Of a stretch of DNA of 64,000 nt, positions 14,761-23,189 are shown one piece after another. The notes under the pieces are model-generated. The model was not told the origin of the DNA. It saw only the letters and a list, made by a program, of their open reading frames with translations, and did not search any database. The stretch is from SIG575 sp964474295. GTDB taxonomy: Bacteria > Bacillota > Clostridia > Oscillospirales > Acutalibacteraceae. Made by a program: the position numbers and the translations under genes. The stretch is from the NCBI GenBank assembly GCA_964474295.1, contig CAYYRN010000005.1, forward strand, positions 1 to 64,000, given 5' to 3'. The stretch's first letter is position 1, and every line of letters begins with the position of its first letter.

Positions 14761-15608
14761 AAAAAGTGATTCTCGCAAAATCCGCAGGGTTTTGCTTCGG
14801 TGTTAACAGAGCCGTTAACTTGGCTTACAAATTACTCGAAGACGGCAGGCGAGTATCGACTCTCGGTCCCATTATTCATAACAGTCAGGTAATTGATGAT
14901 ATGAATTGCAAAGGAGCGAAAATCATAAGCGACCTTTCCGAAAACGATGCAGACAGCACGGTGATAATAAGAACGCACGGCATACCCAAAAATTTAATGG
15001 ATGAAATCGAACGTTCCGGTTATGATTTTTTGGATGCAACTTGTCCCTTTGTGAAAAAAATACACAAAATAGTTTCCGAAAACTCATCTAAAACTATTCC
15101 CGTCTTAATTGCGGGAGATAGTGAACATCCCGAAGTTATGGGTATAAAAAGTTACGCAAAGGGCGATACTTACATTTTTAAAAACAGTTGTGAACTTGAA
15201 AATTTGTTAAAAACCAATGCGGAATTATGCCAAAAAAGCATAATAATTGTTGCTCAGACAACTTTTTCTGCAAAAGATTGGAAAATTTGTAAAAAAAATA
15301 TTAATTTGCTATGTACAAATGCAAAAATATTTGATACAATATGTTCTGCAACGCACGAAAGGCAAAGTGAAGCGGTTACTCTTTCTCTTGAATGCGATGC
15401 CATGCTGATTGTCGGAGGACGGCACAGTTCCAATACTCAAAAGCTCAAAAGTACCTGCGAGGTGAATTGTCCTACCTACCTCGTTGAAACGGCAGACGAG
15501 CTTAAAAGCATTGATTTGTCCGAATTTGATATAATCGGCATAACTGCAGGGGCCTCGACTCCTGCTTCAATAATAAAGGAGGTACATAATTATGTCCGAA
15601 ATTGTTAA
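14757..15608 (+). CDS. ispH: 4-hydroxy-3-methylbut-2-enyl diphosphate reductase
   Basis: IspH (LytB) of 283 residues, the last enzyme of the MEP isoprenoid pathway, reducing HMBPP to IPP and DMAPP with a [4Fe-4S] cluster. The three cluster cysteines are visible in GFCFGV (Cys13), DATCPFVKKIH and DTICSATHERQ; TAGASTPASII closes the active site. The TTG start (14757) is preceded by GGAGGAAAGG and overlaps the plsC stop. Its last 17 bases overlap the S1 gene. In several Clostridia IspH and S1 are one fused polypeptide; here they are separate but overlapping. Other MEP genes in the window are dxs (44.7 kb) and ispA (43.8 kb). Confidence 0.95.
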   Translation: MKKVILAKSAGFCFGVNRAVNLAYKLLEDGRRVSTLGPIIHNSQVIDDMNCKGAKIISDLSENDADSTVIIRTHGIPKNLMDEIERSGYDFLDATCPFVKKIHKIVSENSSKTIPVLIAGDSEHPEVMGIKSYAKGDTYIFKNSCELENLLKTNAELCQKSIIIVAQTTFSAKDWKICKKNINLLCTNAKIFDTICSATHERQSEAVTLSLECDAMLIVGGRHSSNTQKLKSTCEVNCPTYLVETADELKSIDLSEFDIIGITAGASTPASIIKEVHNYVRNC

Positions 15609-16815
15609 CGAACCGATTGAAATTGAAGCAAAGGTAGATACCGGTGCTGAACAGGAGGTGACCAATGTCGAGGCTGCAAGAGAAATAACCGATGATATGG
15701 ATTTCACTGAAGCTCTTGAAGTTTCACTTGCAAATATGAACTCTGATCAGAGAGTTGTCGGCGTTGTAATGGGAATCACCCCCACAGAAATTCAGGTAGA
15801 TATCGGCAGAAAACATGCCGGTTTTGTTCCTATGAGTGAATACAGCAACGATCCTACCGCTGATGCTTCCAAAGAAGTTAAAATCGGTGATGAGTTTGAA
15901 CTCATCATTATGAAAACAAACGATGCCGAGGGTACTGTAATGCTCTCTAAGAAAAGAGCAGATGCAGGCAGACTTTGGAACGAGTTTGTTAAGGCAACAG
16001 AAGCTGAGGACACAGTTTTTGAAGGTCTTGTAACGGATCTCGTACGTGGCGGTGTGCGTGTGCTTACAAACGGAGTTAAAGTATTTATTCCGGCTTCTCT
16101 TACAGGTGTTCCGAAAGGACAGGCACTTGATGCACTTCTCAAAACCACAGTTAAGTTCAAGGTAATTGAAGTTGACGAAAAACGTAAACGTGCTGTCGGC
16201 TCGATTCGCGCGGTGCTTCGTGAGGAAAGAAGAGAAATTATTTCTCAGTTCTGGGCACAGCTTGCAGCAGGTCAGGAGTATACAGGCACAGTAAAAACAC
16301 TCACTAACTACGGTGCATTTGTTGAGCTTGCTCCCGGAGTTGAAGGAATGGTTCACATTTCCGAACTTTCGTGGAAACGCATAAAACATCCTTCGGATGT
16401 TGTAAATGTAGGCGACACAATTAAAGTTTTCGTTAAAGAAGCAGATGCGGAAAAGAAAAGAATTTCTCTCGGCTTTAAGCGTGCTGAGGATAATCCGTGG
16501 GAGATTCTCAAGAGAGACTATCCCGAAGGCACTGTTGTTGATGCAAAGATTGTCGGTATGACAACATTCGGTGCATTTGCACAGGTTATTCCCGGCATTG
16601 ACGGTCTTATACACATTTCTCAGATTGCCGATAAACACATTGAGAAGCCTCAAGATGTTCTTACGGCTGGTGAGGTTGTTAAGGCAAAAATTACCGCTAT
16701 TGATTTCGACAAAAAGCGTGTAAGCCTTTCAATCCGCGCTCTTATTGAGGAAGCGGCTGAAAAAGAAGAAGCTGAAATTCTCGAAGAGGCTGCCGAAGAA
16801 GCTACTGAAGAATAA
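15592..16815 (+). CDS. rpsA: S1 RNA-binding domain protein (ribosomal protein S1 homologue)
   Basis: RNA-binding protein of 407 residues with four S1 (OB-fold) domains: about 48-118 (VVGVVMGITPTEIQVDIG), 140-205 (VFEGLVTDLVRGGVRV), 222-295 (YTGTVKTLTNYGAFVEL) and 308-380 (VVDAKIVGMTTFGAFAQV). Domains 3 and 4 are closest to the consensus. The C-terminus is an acidic Glu/Ala tail. Four-domain S1 homologues of Firmicutes bind mRNA and may be loosely ribosome-associated, unlike six-domain E. coli S1. AAAGGAGGT precedes ATG 15592, a strong site inside the ispH 3' end, so it can be translated at a higher level than ispH. A strong terminator follows. Confidence 0.88.
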   Translation: MSEIVNEPIEIEAKVDTGAEQEVTNVEAAREITDDMDFTEALEVSLANMNSDQRVVGVVMGITPTEIQVDIGRKHAGFVPMSEYSNDPTADASKEVKIGDEFELIIMKTNDAEGTVMLSKKRADAGRLWNEFVKATEAEDTVFEGLVTDLVRGGVRVLTNGVKVFIPASLTGVPKGQALDALLKTTVKFKVIEVDEKRKRAVGSIRAVLREERREIISQFWAQLAAGQEYTGTVKTLTNYGAFVELAPGVEGMVHISELSWKRIKHPSDVVNVGDTIKVFVKEADAEKKRISLGFKRAEDNPWEILKRDYPEGTVVDAKIVGMTTFGAFAQVIPGIDGLIHISQIADKHIEKPQDVLTAGEVVKAKITAIDFDKKRVSLSIRALIEEAAEKEEAEILEEAAEEATEE

Positions 16816-16835
16816 GAATATTTTAAAAAGAAACA

Positions 16836-16867
16836 GAGCTGTAAAAAACGTAAGTTTTTTACAGCTC
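16836..16867. terminator. Bidirectional terminator between S1 and nfo
   Basis: Perfect 14-bp stem GAGCTGTAAAAAAC / GTTTTTTACAGCTC with a GTAA loop between convergent genes. The A/T runs inside the stem serve both strands. Confidence 0.85.
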
Positions 16868-16885
16868 ATTTTGGTGTTCGCTCTT

Positions 16886-17716
16886 TTATAATCTGTTTTC
16901 TTTTAAAAACTCAATTTCTTTTGCGTATCCTTGTATGTCGTTCGGTGTTTCAAGAATAAACGGAAGATTACGCAGTGCAGGATGATTGATAATTTCTATA
17001 ATAGCGTTGTTTCCGATTTTTCCTTCGCCTATTTTTGCGTGCCTGTCCTTGTGACTTTCAAAGCCGTACATACTGTCATTCAAATGAACTGCTTTCAGTT
17101 TTTCTATTCCGATTATTCTATCAAACTTCTCAAGTACACCGTCGATATCGTTAACGATATCATATCCGCCGTCAAATATGTGGCAGGTGTCTAAGCACAC
17201 ACCGAGCTTTTCGTTCAAAGCGACCTTGTCGATAATATTTCTTATTTCTTCAAATCTGCCGCCAACCTCACTGCCTTTGCCTGCCATTGTTTCAAGCAAA
17301 ACCGTTGTTGTCATTTCTTTAAAAAGAGTTTGATTGAGCATATCCGAAATTAAATCAATACCCGTTTCCACACCTTGTCCCACATGGCTTCCGGGATGAA
17401 AATTATAATAATTATTCGGTGTGTACTCCATTCTTTTTAAATCGTCGGCAAAAATATCAAATGCGAATTTTCTCGTTTCTTCTTTTGCGGAGCAGGCATT
17501 AAGCGTGTACGGAGCATGAGCGACTATTTTAGCAAAACCGTCATCTTTTGCAAGAGTATTAAATTTAGATACATCGTTTCGGTCAATATCTTTTGCTTTG
17601 CCGCCGCGTGGGTTTCTTGTGAAAAACTGAAAAGTATTCGCTCCAATGCTTTTTGCTTCGTTAAACATATGAACATATCCTGCCGAGGCAGAAAGATGAC
17701 ATCCGATTTTAAACAT
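16886..17716 (-). CDS. nfo: Deoxyribonuclease IV (endonuclease IV)
   Basis: AP endonuclease of 276 residues in the Nfo family, cutting 5' of abasic sites in base-excision repair with a three-zinc centre in a TIM barrel. Recognisable blocks are IGCHLSASAGY at the N-terminus, FTRNPRG, VAHAPYTLNACS, NFHPGSHVGQG, LETMAGKGSEVG, VCLDTCHIFDGGYD, VHLNDSMYGFESHKDRHAKIGEG and LETPND, covering the His/Glu/Asp metal ligands. GAGGTGAAAAA precedes the start. It lies 4 bp after pncB on the same strand and shares its transcript. Confidence 0.95.
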   Translation of the reverse strand: MFKIGCHLSASAGYVHMFNEAKSIGANTFQFFTRNPRGGKAKDIDRNDVSKFNTLAKDDGFAKIVAHAPYTLNACSAKEETRKFAFDIFADDLKRMEYTPNNYYNFHPGSHVGQGVETGIDLISDMLNQTLFKEMTTTVLLETMAGKGSEVGGRFEEIRNIIDKVALNEKLGVCLDTCHIFDGGYDIVNDIDGVLEKFDRIIGIEKLKAVHLNDSMYGFESHKDRHAKIGEGKIGNNAIIEIINHPALRNLPFILETPNDIQGYAKEIEFLKENRL

Positions 17717-17720
17717 TTTT

Positions 17721-19172
17721 TCACCTCATTTTGTGACTTTCGAGCAGTTTGTTTTTTTCATTCCAAAGCTTTTGCGAAAGGTCAACGTAATAGTTGTGCG
17801 GGTTCTCAAAACGTGTTACTTCATCCCAAAGTGTGTCTATTTGTGCCGCACAATAGTCTCTGACTTCTTTCAGTGTACGGTTTTTACCGATGAATTTACC
17901 GTTTTCAAATATTTTTTCACGCAGCAAAACAGAAGTATAATTCTTAATTTTTTTACGCTTCCATGTATGCTCCGGGTCAAAAAGCTCATATTCTTGCTCG
18001 TCATCCATTGTTTCGTCCGAAAGGGTAATTAAATCAGCCATTGCTTTGCCTGTTTCATTGTCGTAAAGTCTGTATACCTTTTTAAAGCAGGGCGTTGTTA
18101 TTTTGGTGACATTTTCGCTTATTTTAATTTTTGGGATGATATTTCCGTTATCGTCTTCAATGGCAACAAGCTTGTAAACACCGCCGAAAACGGGTGTTGA
18201 GGAAGCGGTAATCAATCTTTCACCGACACCGAACGAATCAACCTTTGCACCCTGTAAAAGCATATCTCTGATGATATATTCGTCAAGCGAATTTGATGCG
18301 ACTATTTTGCAATCCTCAAAGCCTGCTTCATCAAGCATTTTTCTTGCTTTTTTGGAAAGATATGTTATATCTCCGCTGTCAATTCGTACACCCTTCGGTC
18401 TGAATCCACGTGGAAGAATTTCACGCTTAAATGCCTCAATTGCATTCGGTATACCTGATTCGATGACATTATATGTGTCAATTAGTAAGGTACAGTTATC
18501 GGGATATTCTCTTGCGTATGCACAAAAAGCTTCAAGCTCGGAATCGAACATCTGTATCCAACTGTGTGCCATTGTTCCGAGGGCGGGAACACCGTAAAGA
18601 CTGTCAGAAATTGCACAGGCTGTGCCTACACAGCCGCCGATGTAAGCGGCTCTCGCACCGAGAATCGCACCGTCATAGCCTTGCGCACGTCTTGAGCCGA
18701 ACTCCATTACGGAACGTCCTTGCGCAGCTCGCACAATACGGTTTGATTTTGTCGCTATTAAGCTTTGATGATTAATTGAAAGCAAAATCATAGTTTCAAT
18801 AAACTGTGCCTGTATAACCGGACCCTTTACCGTAACAATCGGTTCACCGGGGAAAATCGGAGTGCCTTCCCTTACTGCCCAAACGTCACACTTGAATTCA
18901 AAATTTTTCAGATAATTTAAGAAATCTTCGCCAAAGCCTTTGTTTCTCAAATAGTCGATATCTTCATCCGTAAATTTGAGATTTTTCAGGTATTCGACCA
19001 TTTGCTCAACGCCTGCCATTATCGCAAAACCGCCTGAATCCGGCAATTTTCTGAAAAACATATCGAAATAAGCAATTTTGTTGCCCATATCATTTTTGAA
19101 GTAACCGTTTGCCATAGTAAGTTCGTAAAAGTCAAAAAGCATTGTAAGATTACGGTTTTCTTTTGAAAGCAT
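17721..19172 (-). CDS. pncB: Nicotinate phosphoribosyltransferase
   Basis: Enzyme of 483 residues converting nicotinate and PRPP to nicotinate mononucleotide in NAD salvage. The N-terminus NLTMLFDFYELTMANGYF, the central EFGSRRAQGYDGA block carrying the phosphorylatable-His region type, and IRIDSGDITYLSKKARKML with PRPP/phosphate contacts are typical of the Firmicute form. The chosen ATG (19172) is preceded by GAAAGG; the frame extends 45 nt upstream without a better site. It heads an operon with nfo. NadK is also in the window (47.3 kb). Confidence 0.93.
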   Translation of the reverse strand: MLSKENRNLTMLFDFYELTMANGYFKNDMGNKIAYFDMFFRKLPDSGGFAIMAGVEQMVEYLKNLKFTDEDIDYLRNKGFGEDFLNYLKNFEFKCDVWAVREGTPIFPGEPIVTVKGPVIQAQFIETMILLSINHQSLIATKSNRIVRAAQGRSVMEFGSRRAQGYDGAILGARAAYIGGCVGTACAISDSLYGVPALGTMAHSWIQMFDSELEAFCAYAREYPDNCTLLIDTYNVIESGIPNAIEAFKREILPRGFRPKGVRIDSGDITYLSKKARKMLDEAGFEDCKIVASNSLDEYIIRDMLLQGAKVDSFGVGERLITASSTPVFGGVYKLVAIEDDNGNIIPKIKISENVTKITTPCFKKVYRLYDNETGKAMADLITLSDETMDDEQEYELFDPEHTWKRKKIKNYTSVLLREKIFENGKFIGKNRTLKEVRDYCAAQIDTLWDEVTRFENPHNYYVDLSQKLWNEKNKLLESHKMR

Positions 19173-19205
19173 TTTCTCATAACCTTTCCGAAAAGTGATA
19201 ATACA

Positions 19206-19233
19206 ATTATACACCAATTTTTTATTAATTCAA
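19206..19233 (-). promoter_or_regulatory. Promoter for pncB-nfo
   Basis: On the minus strand: TTGAAT (plus 19228-19233), 16-bp spacer, TATAAT (plus 19206-19211), placed 34 bp before the pncB ATG. Confidence 0.65.
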
Positions 19234-19265
19234 TAAAATACACAAAATTAACCGTTTAAAAAGAA

Positions 19266-20240
19266 TCATTTTACAAAAGAGGGGAAGTGTCTTACGGTGC
19301 TTTCCTTTTTGTCGGGAATAATTCGGCAGGACAGACGTACAATTTTGTCGGAAAACGGAAATAATATTATTGTGCTTACGACGTTAAAAATGATATGTGC
19401 TGCGGAAATTTGCACAACGGTGTCGGAACTTAGCATTTTTAAAAATTCTGTATAAGGTGTAAACAAAGTTATAATAACGAAAAGAATTGTCCCGAAAACA
19501 TTAAAGAGCAGATGTATAATCGCCGCACGCTTGGAATTGATTTTGCTTCCCGCAGCGGATAGCAGGGCGGTAATTACCGTTCCTATGTTTTGCCCGTAAA
19601 GTACAAAAAGTGCAAATTCAATCGGAACAAGCCCTTTAAAAGCGAGTGCCTGCAATATGCCGATACTCGCCGATGAACTTTGGATTACGGCTGTAAACAC
19701 AAGACCGATGATTATTCCCAAAAAAGGATTATCGGCTTTTGTCATAAAATCAATGAAAATCGAAGAATTTCTCAACGGCTCCATAGAGCTTGACATAGTG
19801 TCCATACCTATAAACAGCAAACCGAATCCTGCGATTATTTCTCCTATATGAGATATAATTTTTTTCTTTGCGAATATTAAGATAAATGCACCGACAAAAA
19901 CAAACAACGGTGAAATGGTCGAAAGGTTAAGTGCCACAAGCACACTTGTGACTGTTGTGCCGATATTTGCCCCCATAATAATTCCCGTTGCCTGAACAAG
20001 ATTGATAAGTCCCGCATTTACGAAACCGACAACCATTACGGTGGTGGCGGATGAGCTTTGAATCAAAGCCGTAACCGCCACTCCTATAAGAACAGCCGAA
20101 ATCTTATTTGAGGTAGCTTTGTTGAGCATACTTTTCATTTTGCTGCCGGCTGCCATTTCAAGTCCCTGTCCCATTATCCGTATCCCGAAAAGGAAAAGTC
20201 CGATTCCACCCAAAAACACAAAAAAATCCAATACTCCCAA
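19266..20240 (-). CDS. Na/Pi cotransporter-like membrane protein (short form)
   Basis: Membrane protein of 324 residues from the NptA/PNaS family. It contains the two inverted QSSSA repeats (TALIQSSSATTVMVVGF and TAVIQSSSASIGILQAL) and GANIGTTVTS / GQNIGTVITA loops that form the sodium/phosphate pathway, with eight or more hydrophobic helices. Most bacterial relatives continue for about 200 residues with a PhoU-like cytoplasmic domain; this protein stops after a short basic tail, with a normal stop codon. Whether a separate PhoU-like partner exists cannot be seen. It could transport phosphate or another anion. Confidence 0.82.
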   Translation of the reverse strand: MGVLDFFVFLGGIGLFLFGIRIMGQGLEMAAGSKMKSMLNKATSNKISAVLIGVAVTALIQSSSATTVMVVGFVNAGLINLVQATGIIMGANIGTTVTSVLVALNLSTISPLFVFVGAFILIFAKKKIISHIGEIIAGFGLLFIGMDTMSSSMEPLRNSSIFIDFMTKADNPFLGIIIGLVFTAVIQSSSASIGILQALAFKGLVPIEFALFVLYGQNIGTVITALLSAAGSKINSKRAAIIHLLFNVFGTILFVIITLFTPYTEFLKMLSSDTVVQISAAHIIFNVVSTIILFPFSDKIVRLSCRIIPDKKESTVRHFPSFVK

Positions 20241-20341
20241 AATTCATCACCGACACTGTATAAATTTACTGTAATAGTTTATTATTACAAAGCCTAAAAA
20301 TGCAAAAAATCAATAAAAAATAAAAAAATTGAAACTTACTA

Positions 20342-20370
20342 TTGACATAACGATTTAATTCTGATATAAT
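20342..20370 (+). promoter_or_regulatory. Promoter for tRNA-His/tRNA-Gln
   Basis: TTGACA (20342-20347), 17-bp spacer, TATAAT (20365-20370); near-consensus, about 80 bp before tRNA-His. Confidence 0.85.
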
Positions 20371-20453
20371 AAACCACGTTGTTTGAGGAATATTTTCTTT
20401 GCCACATTTATCCTGTATTTGTCGGAGGGTATTCCCGAAATATTTTTATATTT

Positions 20454-20531
20454 GGTGGATGTAGCTCAGTTGGTTAGAGTGCCAGGTTGTGGCCCTGGAG
20501 GTCGTCGGTTCGACCCCGATCATCCACCCCA
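20454..20531 (+). tRNA. tRNA-His (GTG)
   Basis: Cloverleaf with the extra 5' G of tRNA-His (GGTGGATG pairing with CATCCACC), D-arm AGCTCAGTTGGTTAGAG, anticodon GTG in loop TTGTGGC, T-arm GGTTCGACCCC, and encoded CCA at 20529-20531. Confidence 0.96.
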
Positions 20532-20558
20532 TTTTTTTGTCCGTTTTAAATTTTATAT

Positions 20559-20633
20559 TGGGGTGTAGCCAAGGGGTAAGGCACCGGACTTTGACTCCGT
20601 TATCCGCTGGTTCAAATCCAGCCATCCCAGCCA
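20559..20633 (+). tRNA. tRNA-Gln (TTG)
   Basis: Acceptor TGGGGTG/CATCCCA, D-arm with AAGGGGTAAGGC, anticodon TTG at 20591-20593 in loop CTTTGAC, T-arm GGTTCAAATCC, and encoded CCA at 20631-20633. It lies 27 bp after tRNA-His and is co-transcribed with it. Confidence 0.96.
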
Positions 20634-20634
20634 G

Positions 20635-20665
20635 AAAAAGCATCGACAATGTCGGTGCTTTTTTT
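20635..20665 (+). terminator. Terminator of the tRNA pair
   Basis: GCATCGAC (20640-20647) pairs with GTCGGTGC (20651-20658, one G-T pair), with A's before and seven T's after. Confidence 0.85.
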
Positions 20666-20731
20666 AACTGAATTTTAACGGAAAGTATAGATTTGAAAGG
20701 TAAATTTCTATATTGACATTATTTTTTAAAT

Positions 20732-22192
20732 ATGTTATCCTTGTATAAAATCCGGAAATACTTTTTGCTTTTATTTCTTATCGTTTTTTATATGATTACG
20801 GTGTTTTGTGTAAAAGTATTTCTGACAGGGGAGCGAAGAAATTTGAATTATACACTTGTTTACGAAATTTTTTCACTGACTGTTTTTGCGGTGTATGCCG
20901 CATTAATTATGGCAAACTCTTTTGTTGAAAAAAGGGGAAGCAGACTGAGATGTTTTCTTTTTCTTTTAATTCCCAAACTGATTCAGCAGTATTTTCAATA
21001 TTATAACACAAATGTTGAGCAAACTGTTTTGACAACGATTTTATTCGGTGCATCGACACTCATTTTTGATTTCTTTTTATTTTTTGTCGTTTTTGATGCC
21101 TCATTTCAAGAAATTATAGTTGCGGTTGTTACTTGTGATATAGTTGCACTTCCCGTAGTGCTTTACAAAAAATTTGTTTTGCAGCGGTTCACTCCCGAAG
21201 GGGCAGACAGGATTTTTATCGGAGATTTTACAACGCTTATATTGTTATGTGTGGGATGTCTTGTTTTTGCGGCATTGGTTGTGCTTATAAATCATCTTTT
21301 GGGCAAGCTTCTTGTGAAAATAAATTATAATTCAAAGCTCTTTTCGGTTTTGGGTATAATCGGTATGTTAGGCTTCATTGTGTGTGAATTGTTTGCCATA
21401 ATTGATGATGGTATAGTTTTCTTTTTGTCAAAGGAATATCTTTTCAGATATGCGTTAATTAATTTTGCGTGGATTGTTTTCTTTGTTGTGATGTATATAA
21501 TTAACGATTATTTCACCAAGAAAAGATTAAGACGTGAAATCAAAGTTCTTAATGAAGAAAAAACGAGACAGTTTGAATATTATAACCTGATGAGAATACA
21601 TAACGAGGAAATCAGAAAAATCAGACACGATATGAAAGGTCATATTGCCGTGATTTCCACGTTCATTGAAGAAAAGGAATATGACAGAGCCGAGGAATAC
21701 GTTTTGACACTCAGCGAAAATTTGCAAAAAATCAAAAGAGTTAATGTTACGGGTAACATTACCGCTGACACGGTTATTTGCGATATCAAGGAAAAATGCG
21801 AAAGCAAAAACATAAAATTTGTGCCTAAAGGAATCATTCCGGAAAAGACCGGAATTGATGATGTTTCTCTTACCTGTATTCTCACCAACGTACTTAACAA
21901 TGCCTGTGAAGCCTGCTTGAGAATGGACGAAGGCGAAGAAAAATTCATTAACCTTGATGTTTATGTTGCCGGTGGTTGTATTACAATAAAATGTGAAAAT
22001 TCCAAAAGTAAAAATGAAAAAATCAATCCCAAAAATATCAAAACATTAAAGAAAGAAAACGGTCACGGCTACGGAATGAAAATTATTAACGATATCGTGA
22101 AAGAAAAAGACGGTACTGTTGAAATTAAAGATAATGAAAATTCATTTGTGATTGAAATTTTACTTACCGGAGCTAAATGTTCGGCAAATTAA
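20732..22192 (+). CDS. GHKL sensor histidine kinase (AgrC-like)
   Basis: Membrane sensor of up to 486 residues. About six hydrophobic helices (residues 10-265) are followed by a short helical linker, the phospho-acceptor His in RKIRHDMKGHIAVI (about residue 300), an N-box LTNVLNNACEACL and a G-box GHGYGMKI. This is the AgrC/ComD-like architecture, normally sensing an extracellular peptide. It is followed 18 bp later by its LytTR response regulator. No agrB-like processing protease or agrD-like precursor is adjacent, so the signal is unknown. The start is uncertain: ATG 20732 lacks a ribosome binding site and overlaps a possible promoter (TTGACA 20713-20718). Confidence 0.85.
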   Translation: MLSLYKIRKYFLLLFLIVFYMITVFCVKVFLTGERRNLNYTLVYEIFSLTVFAVYAALIMANSFVEKRGSRLRCFLFLLIPKLIQQYFQYYNTNVEQTVLTTILFGASTLIFDFFLFFVVFDASFQEIIVAVVTCDIVALPVVLYKKFVLQRFTPEGADRIFIGDFTTLILLCVGCLVFAALVVLINHLLGKLLVKINYNSKLFSVLGIIGMLGFIVCELFAIIDDGIVFFLSKEYLFRYALINFAWIVFFVVMYIINDYFTKKRLRREIKVLNEEKTRQFEYYNLMRIHNEEIRKIRHDMKGHIAVISTFIEEKEYDRAEEYVLTLSENLQKIKRVNVTGNITADTVICDIKEKCESKNIKFVPKGIIPEKTGIDDVSLTCILTNVLNNACEACLRMDEGEEKFINLDVYVAGGCITIKCENSKSKNEKINPKNIKTLKKENGHGYGMKIINDIVKEKDGTVEIKDNENSFVIEILLTGAKCSAN

Positions 22193-22210
22193 ATTAGAGT
22201 AGGGTTGAAA

Positions 22211-22921
22211 ATGAAAGTTGCAATATTGGATGACGAAAAGTTTCATTTGGAAGCTACAAGGGAAATTGTAGAGGATTTTTTCGGCAAGGATAATGTTGAA
22301 ATTACTTGTTATGAAACGAAAAAAGAGTTTGATAAAAATTTTGAAAAAAATCCATTCCTTTTTGATATTCTGGTACTTGATATTTGTTTGCCGCAGTCTG
22401 ACGGTATAAAGATAGCACAAGAAATACGCAGTCTCAACGAAAAAATCAGAATAATTTATCTTTCAAATTATCTTGAATTCGCAACTGAGGTTTATGAAAC
22501 CGAGCATACGTTTTTTGTTTTAAAAAGTGATGCTCTCAAAAAATTGCCTGTTGCACTGGAAAAAGCAGTGGAGCAGCTTGAAAAAAGGCAAAAGGAAAGT
22601 ATTTATATTAAAGCACTTCACGGAAGTCATAAGGTAATTTACTTTGAAGATGTCGTGTGTGTTGAACGTGTAAAGCGTAGGACGATGATTACCACGGTAT
22701 CGGGCATAGAAGAAACATTGGATAATGTTGAGGAAGTGTTCGGTATTCTTGAAGGTAGGCTTATTCATAGCCATCGTTCCTTCTGGGCAAATCCTCTGTA
22801 TATAAAAGCATTTTCGTCGTCGGAGATTTTGCTGAAAAACGGTAAAAAAATTCCCGTGAGCAGAGGCTACAATAAGGAAACTAAAACTCAATTTATGCAT
22901 TATATGACATCGGATACATAA
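22211..22921 (+). CDS. LytTR response regulator (AgrA-like)
   Basis: Protein of 236 residues. The receiver domain (about 1-120) has acidic pair DDE (residues 7-9) and phospho-acceptor Asp in DILVLDICLPQSDG; the C-terminal LytTR DNA-binding domain (about 135-235) contains YFEDVVCVERVKRRTMI and LIHSHRSFWANP. LytTR proteins bind paired direct repeats about 21 bp apart, usually upstream of -35 boxes. Three GCATTT-containing repeats with 20-21-bp spacing lie just downstream (22963-23010), which makes a local target plausible. The ATG at 22211 follows AGGGTTG. Confidence 0.88.
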   Translation: MKVAILDDEKFHLEATREIVEDFFGKDNVEITCYETKKEFDKNFEKNPFLFDILVLDICLPQSDGIKIAQEIRSLNEKIRIIYLSNYLEFATEVYETEHTFFVLKSDALKKLPVALEKAVEQLEKRQKESIYIKALHGSHKVIYFEDVVCVERVKRRTMITTVSGIEETLDNVEEVFGILEGRLIHSHRSFWANPLYIKAFSSSEILLKNGKKIPVSRGYNKETKTQFMHYMTSDT

Positions 22922-22962
22922 AACAGAGCCGTAACTAATCAGCCGCGCATTAAAGGTGCAAT

Positions 22963-23053
22963 GGCATTTTTTGTATTCAAGCTGCATTTTATTACAAAAA
23001 AACTGCATTTGGGGACAATTGTATTGATTTCTTTCATCGCAACGTGATACAAT
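22963..23053 (+). promoter_or_regulatory. Phased repeats and promoter downstream of the LytTR gene
   Basis: GCATTT elements begin at 22964, 22984 and 23005 (offsets 20 and 21 bp, two helical turns); the last two share CTGCATTT. They are followed by TTGATT (23024-23029), an 18-bp spacer and TACAAT (23048-23053). This is the geometry of AgrA/LytTR-activated promoters. The repeat sequence itself does not match the staphylococcal AgrA site, so binding is an inference. Confidence 0.45.
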
Positions 23054-23059
23054 GTCAAA

Positions 23060-23161
23060 GCAAGAAATTGCGTCGGTTTTTAGTGCGACATTCCCCCAAA
23101 TGTAAGCACAAAAACTTTCGGAAGGGTTGCTGCATTTTTGAATAGTGCAGCGCTTTTTTTT
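23060..23161 (+). ncRNA. Putative small RNA controlled by the LytTR system
   Basis: The promoter at 23024-23053 and a hairpin GCTGCA (23129-23134) / TGCAGC (23146-23151) followed by eight T's (23154-23161) would define a transcript of about 100 nt. Inside it GTCG and CGAC can pair near 23076-23090, and CCCCC may pair with a later GAAGGG. It contains no ORF with a ribosome binding site. I do not recognise a known RNA family. It could instead be an attenuated leader. Confidence 0.35.
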
Positions 23162-23189
23162 GTTTTCTGAAAACAAGAATTTTGAAATG

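Noticed and set aside
15724..16653. Minus-strand 309-residue ORF inside the S1 gene
   Set aside because: Cys/Asn-rich shadow of four clear S1 domains on the other strand.
20446..20671. Short ORFs over 20446-20671 on both strands
   Set aside because: They cover tRNA-His and tRNA-Gln and lack ribosome binding sites.
23052..23105. 17-codon ORF in the putative small RNA region
   Set aside because: Its ATG lies in the -10 box and has no ribosome binding site.
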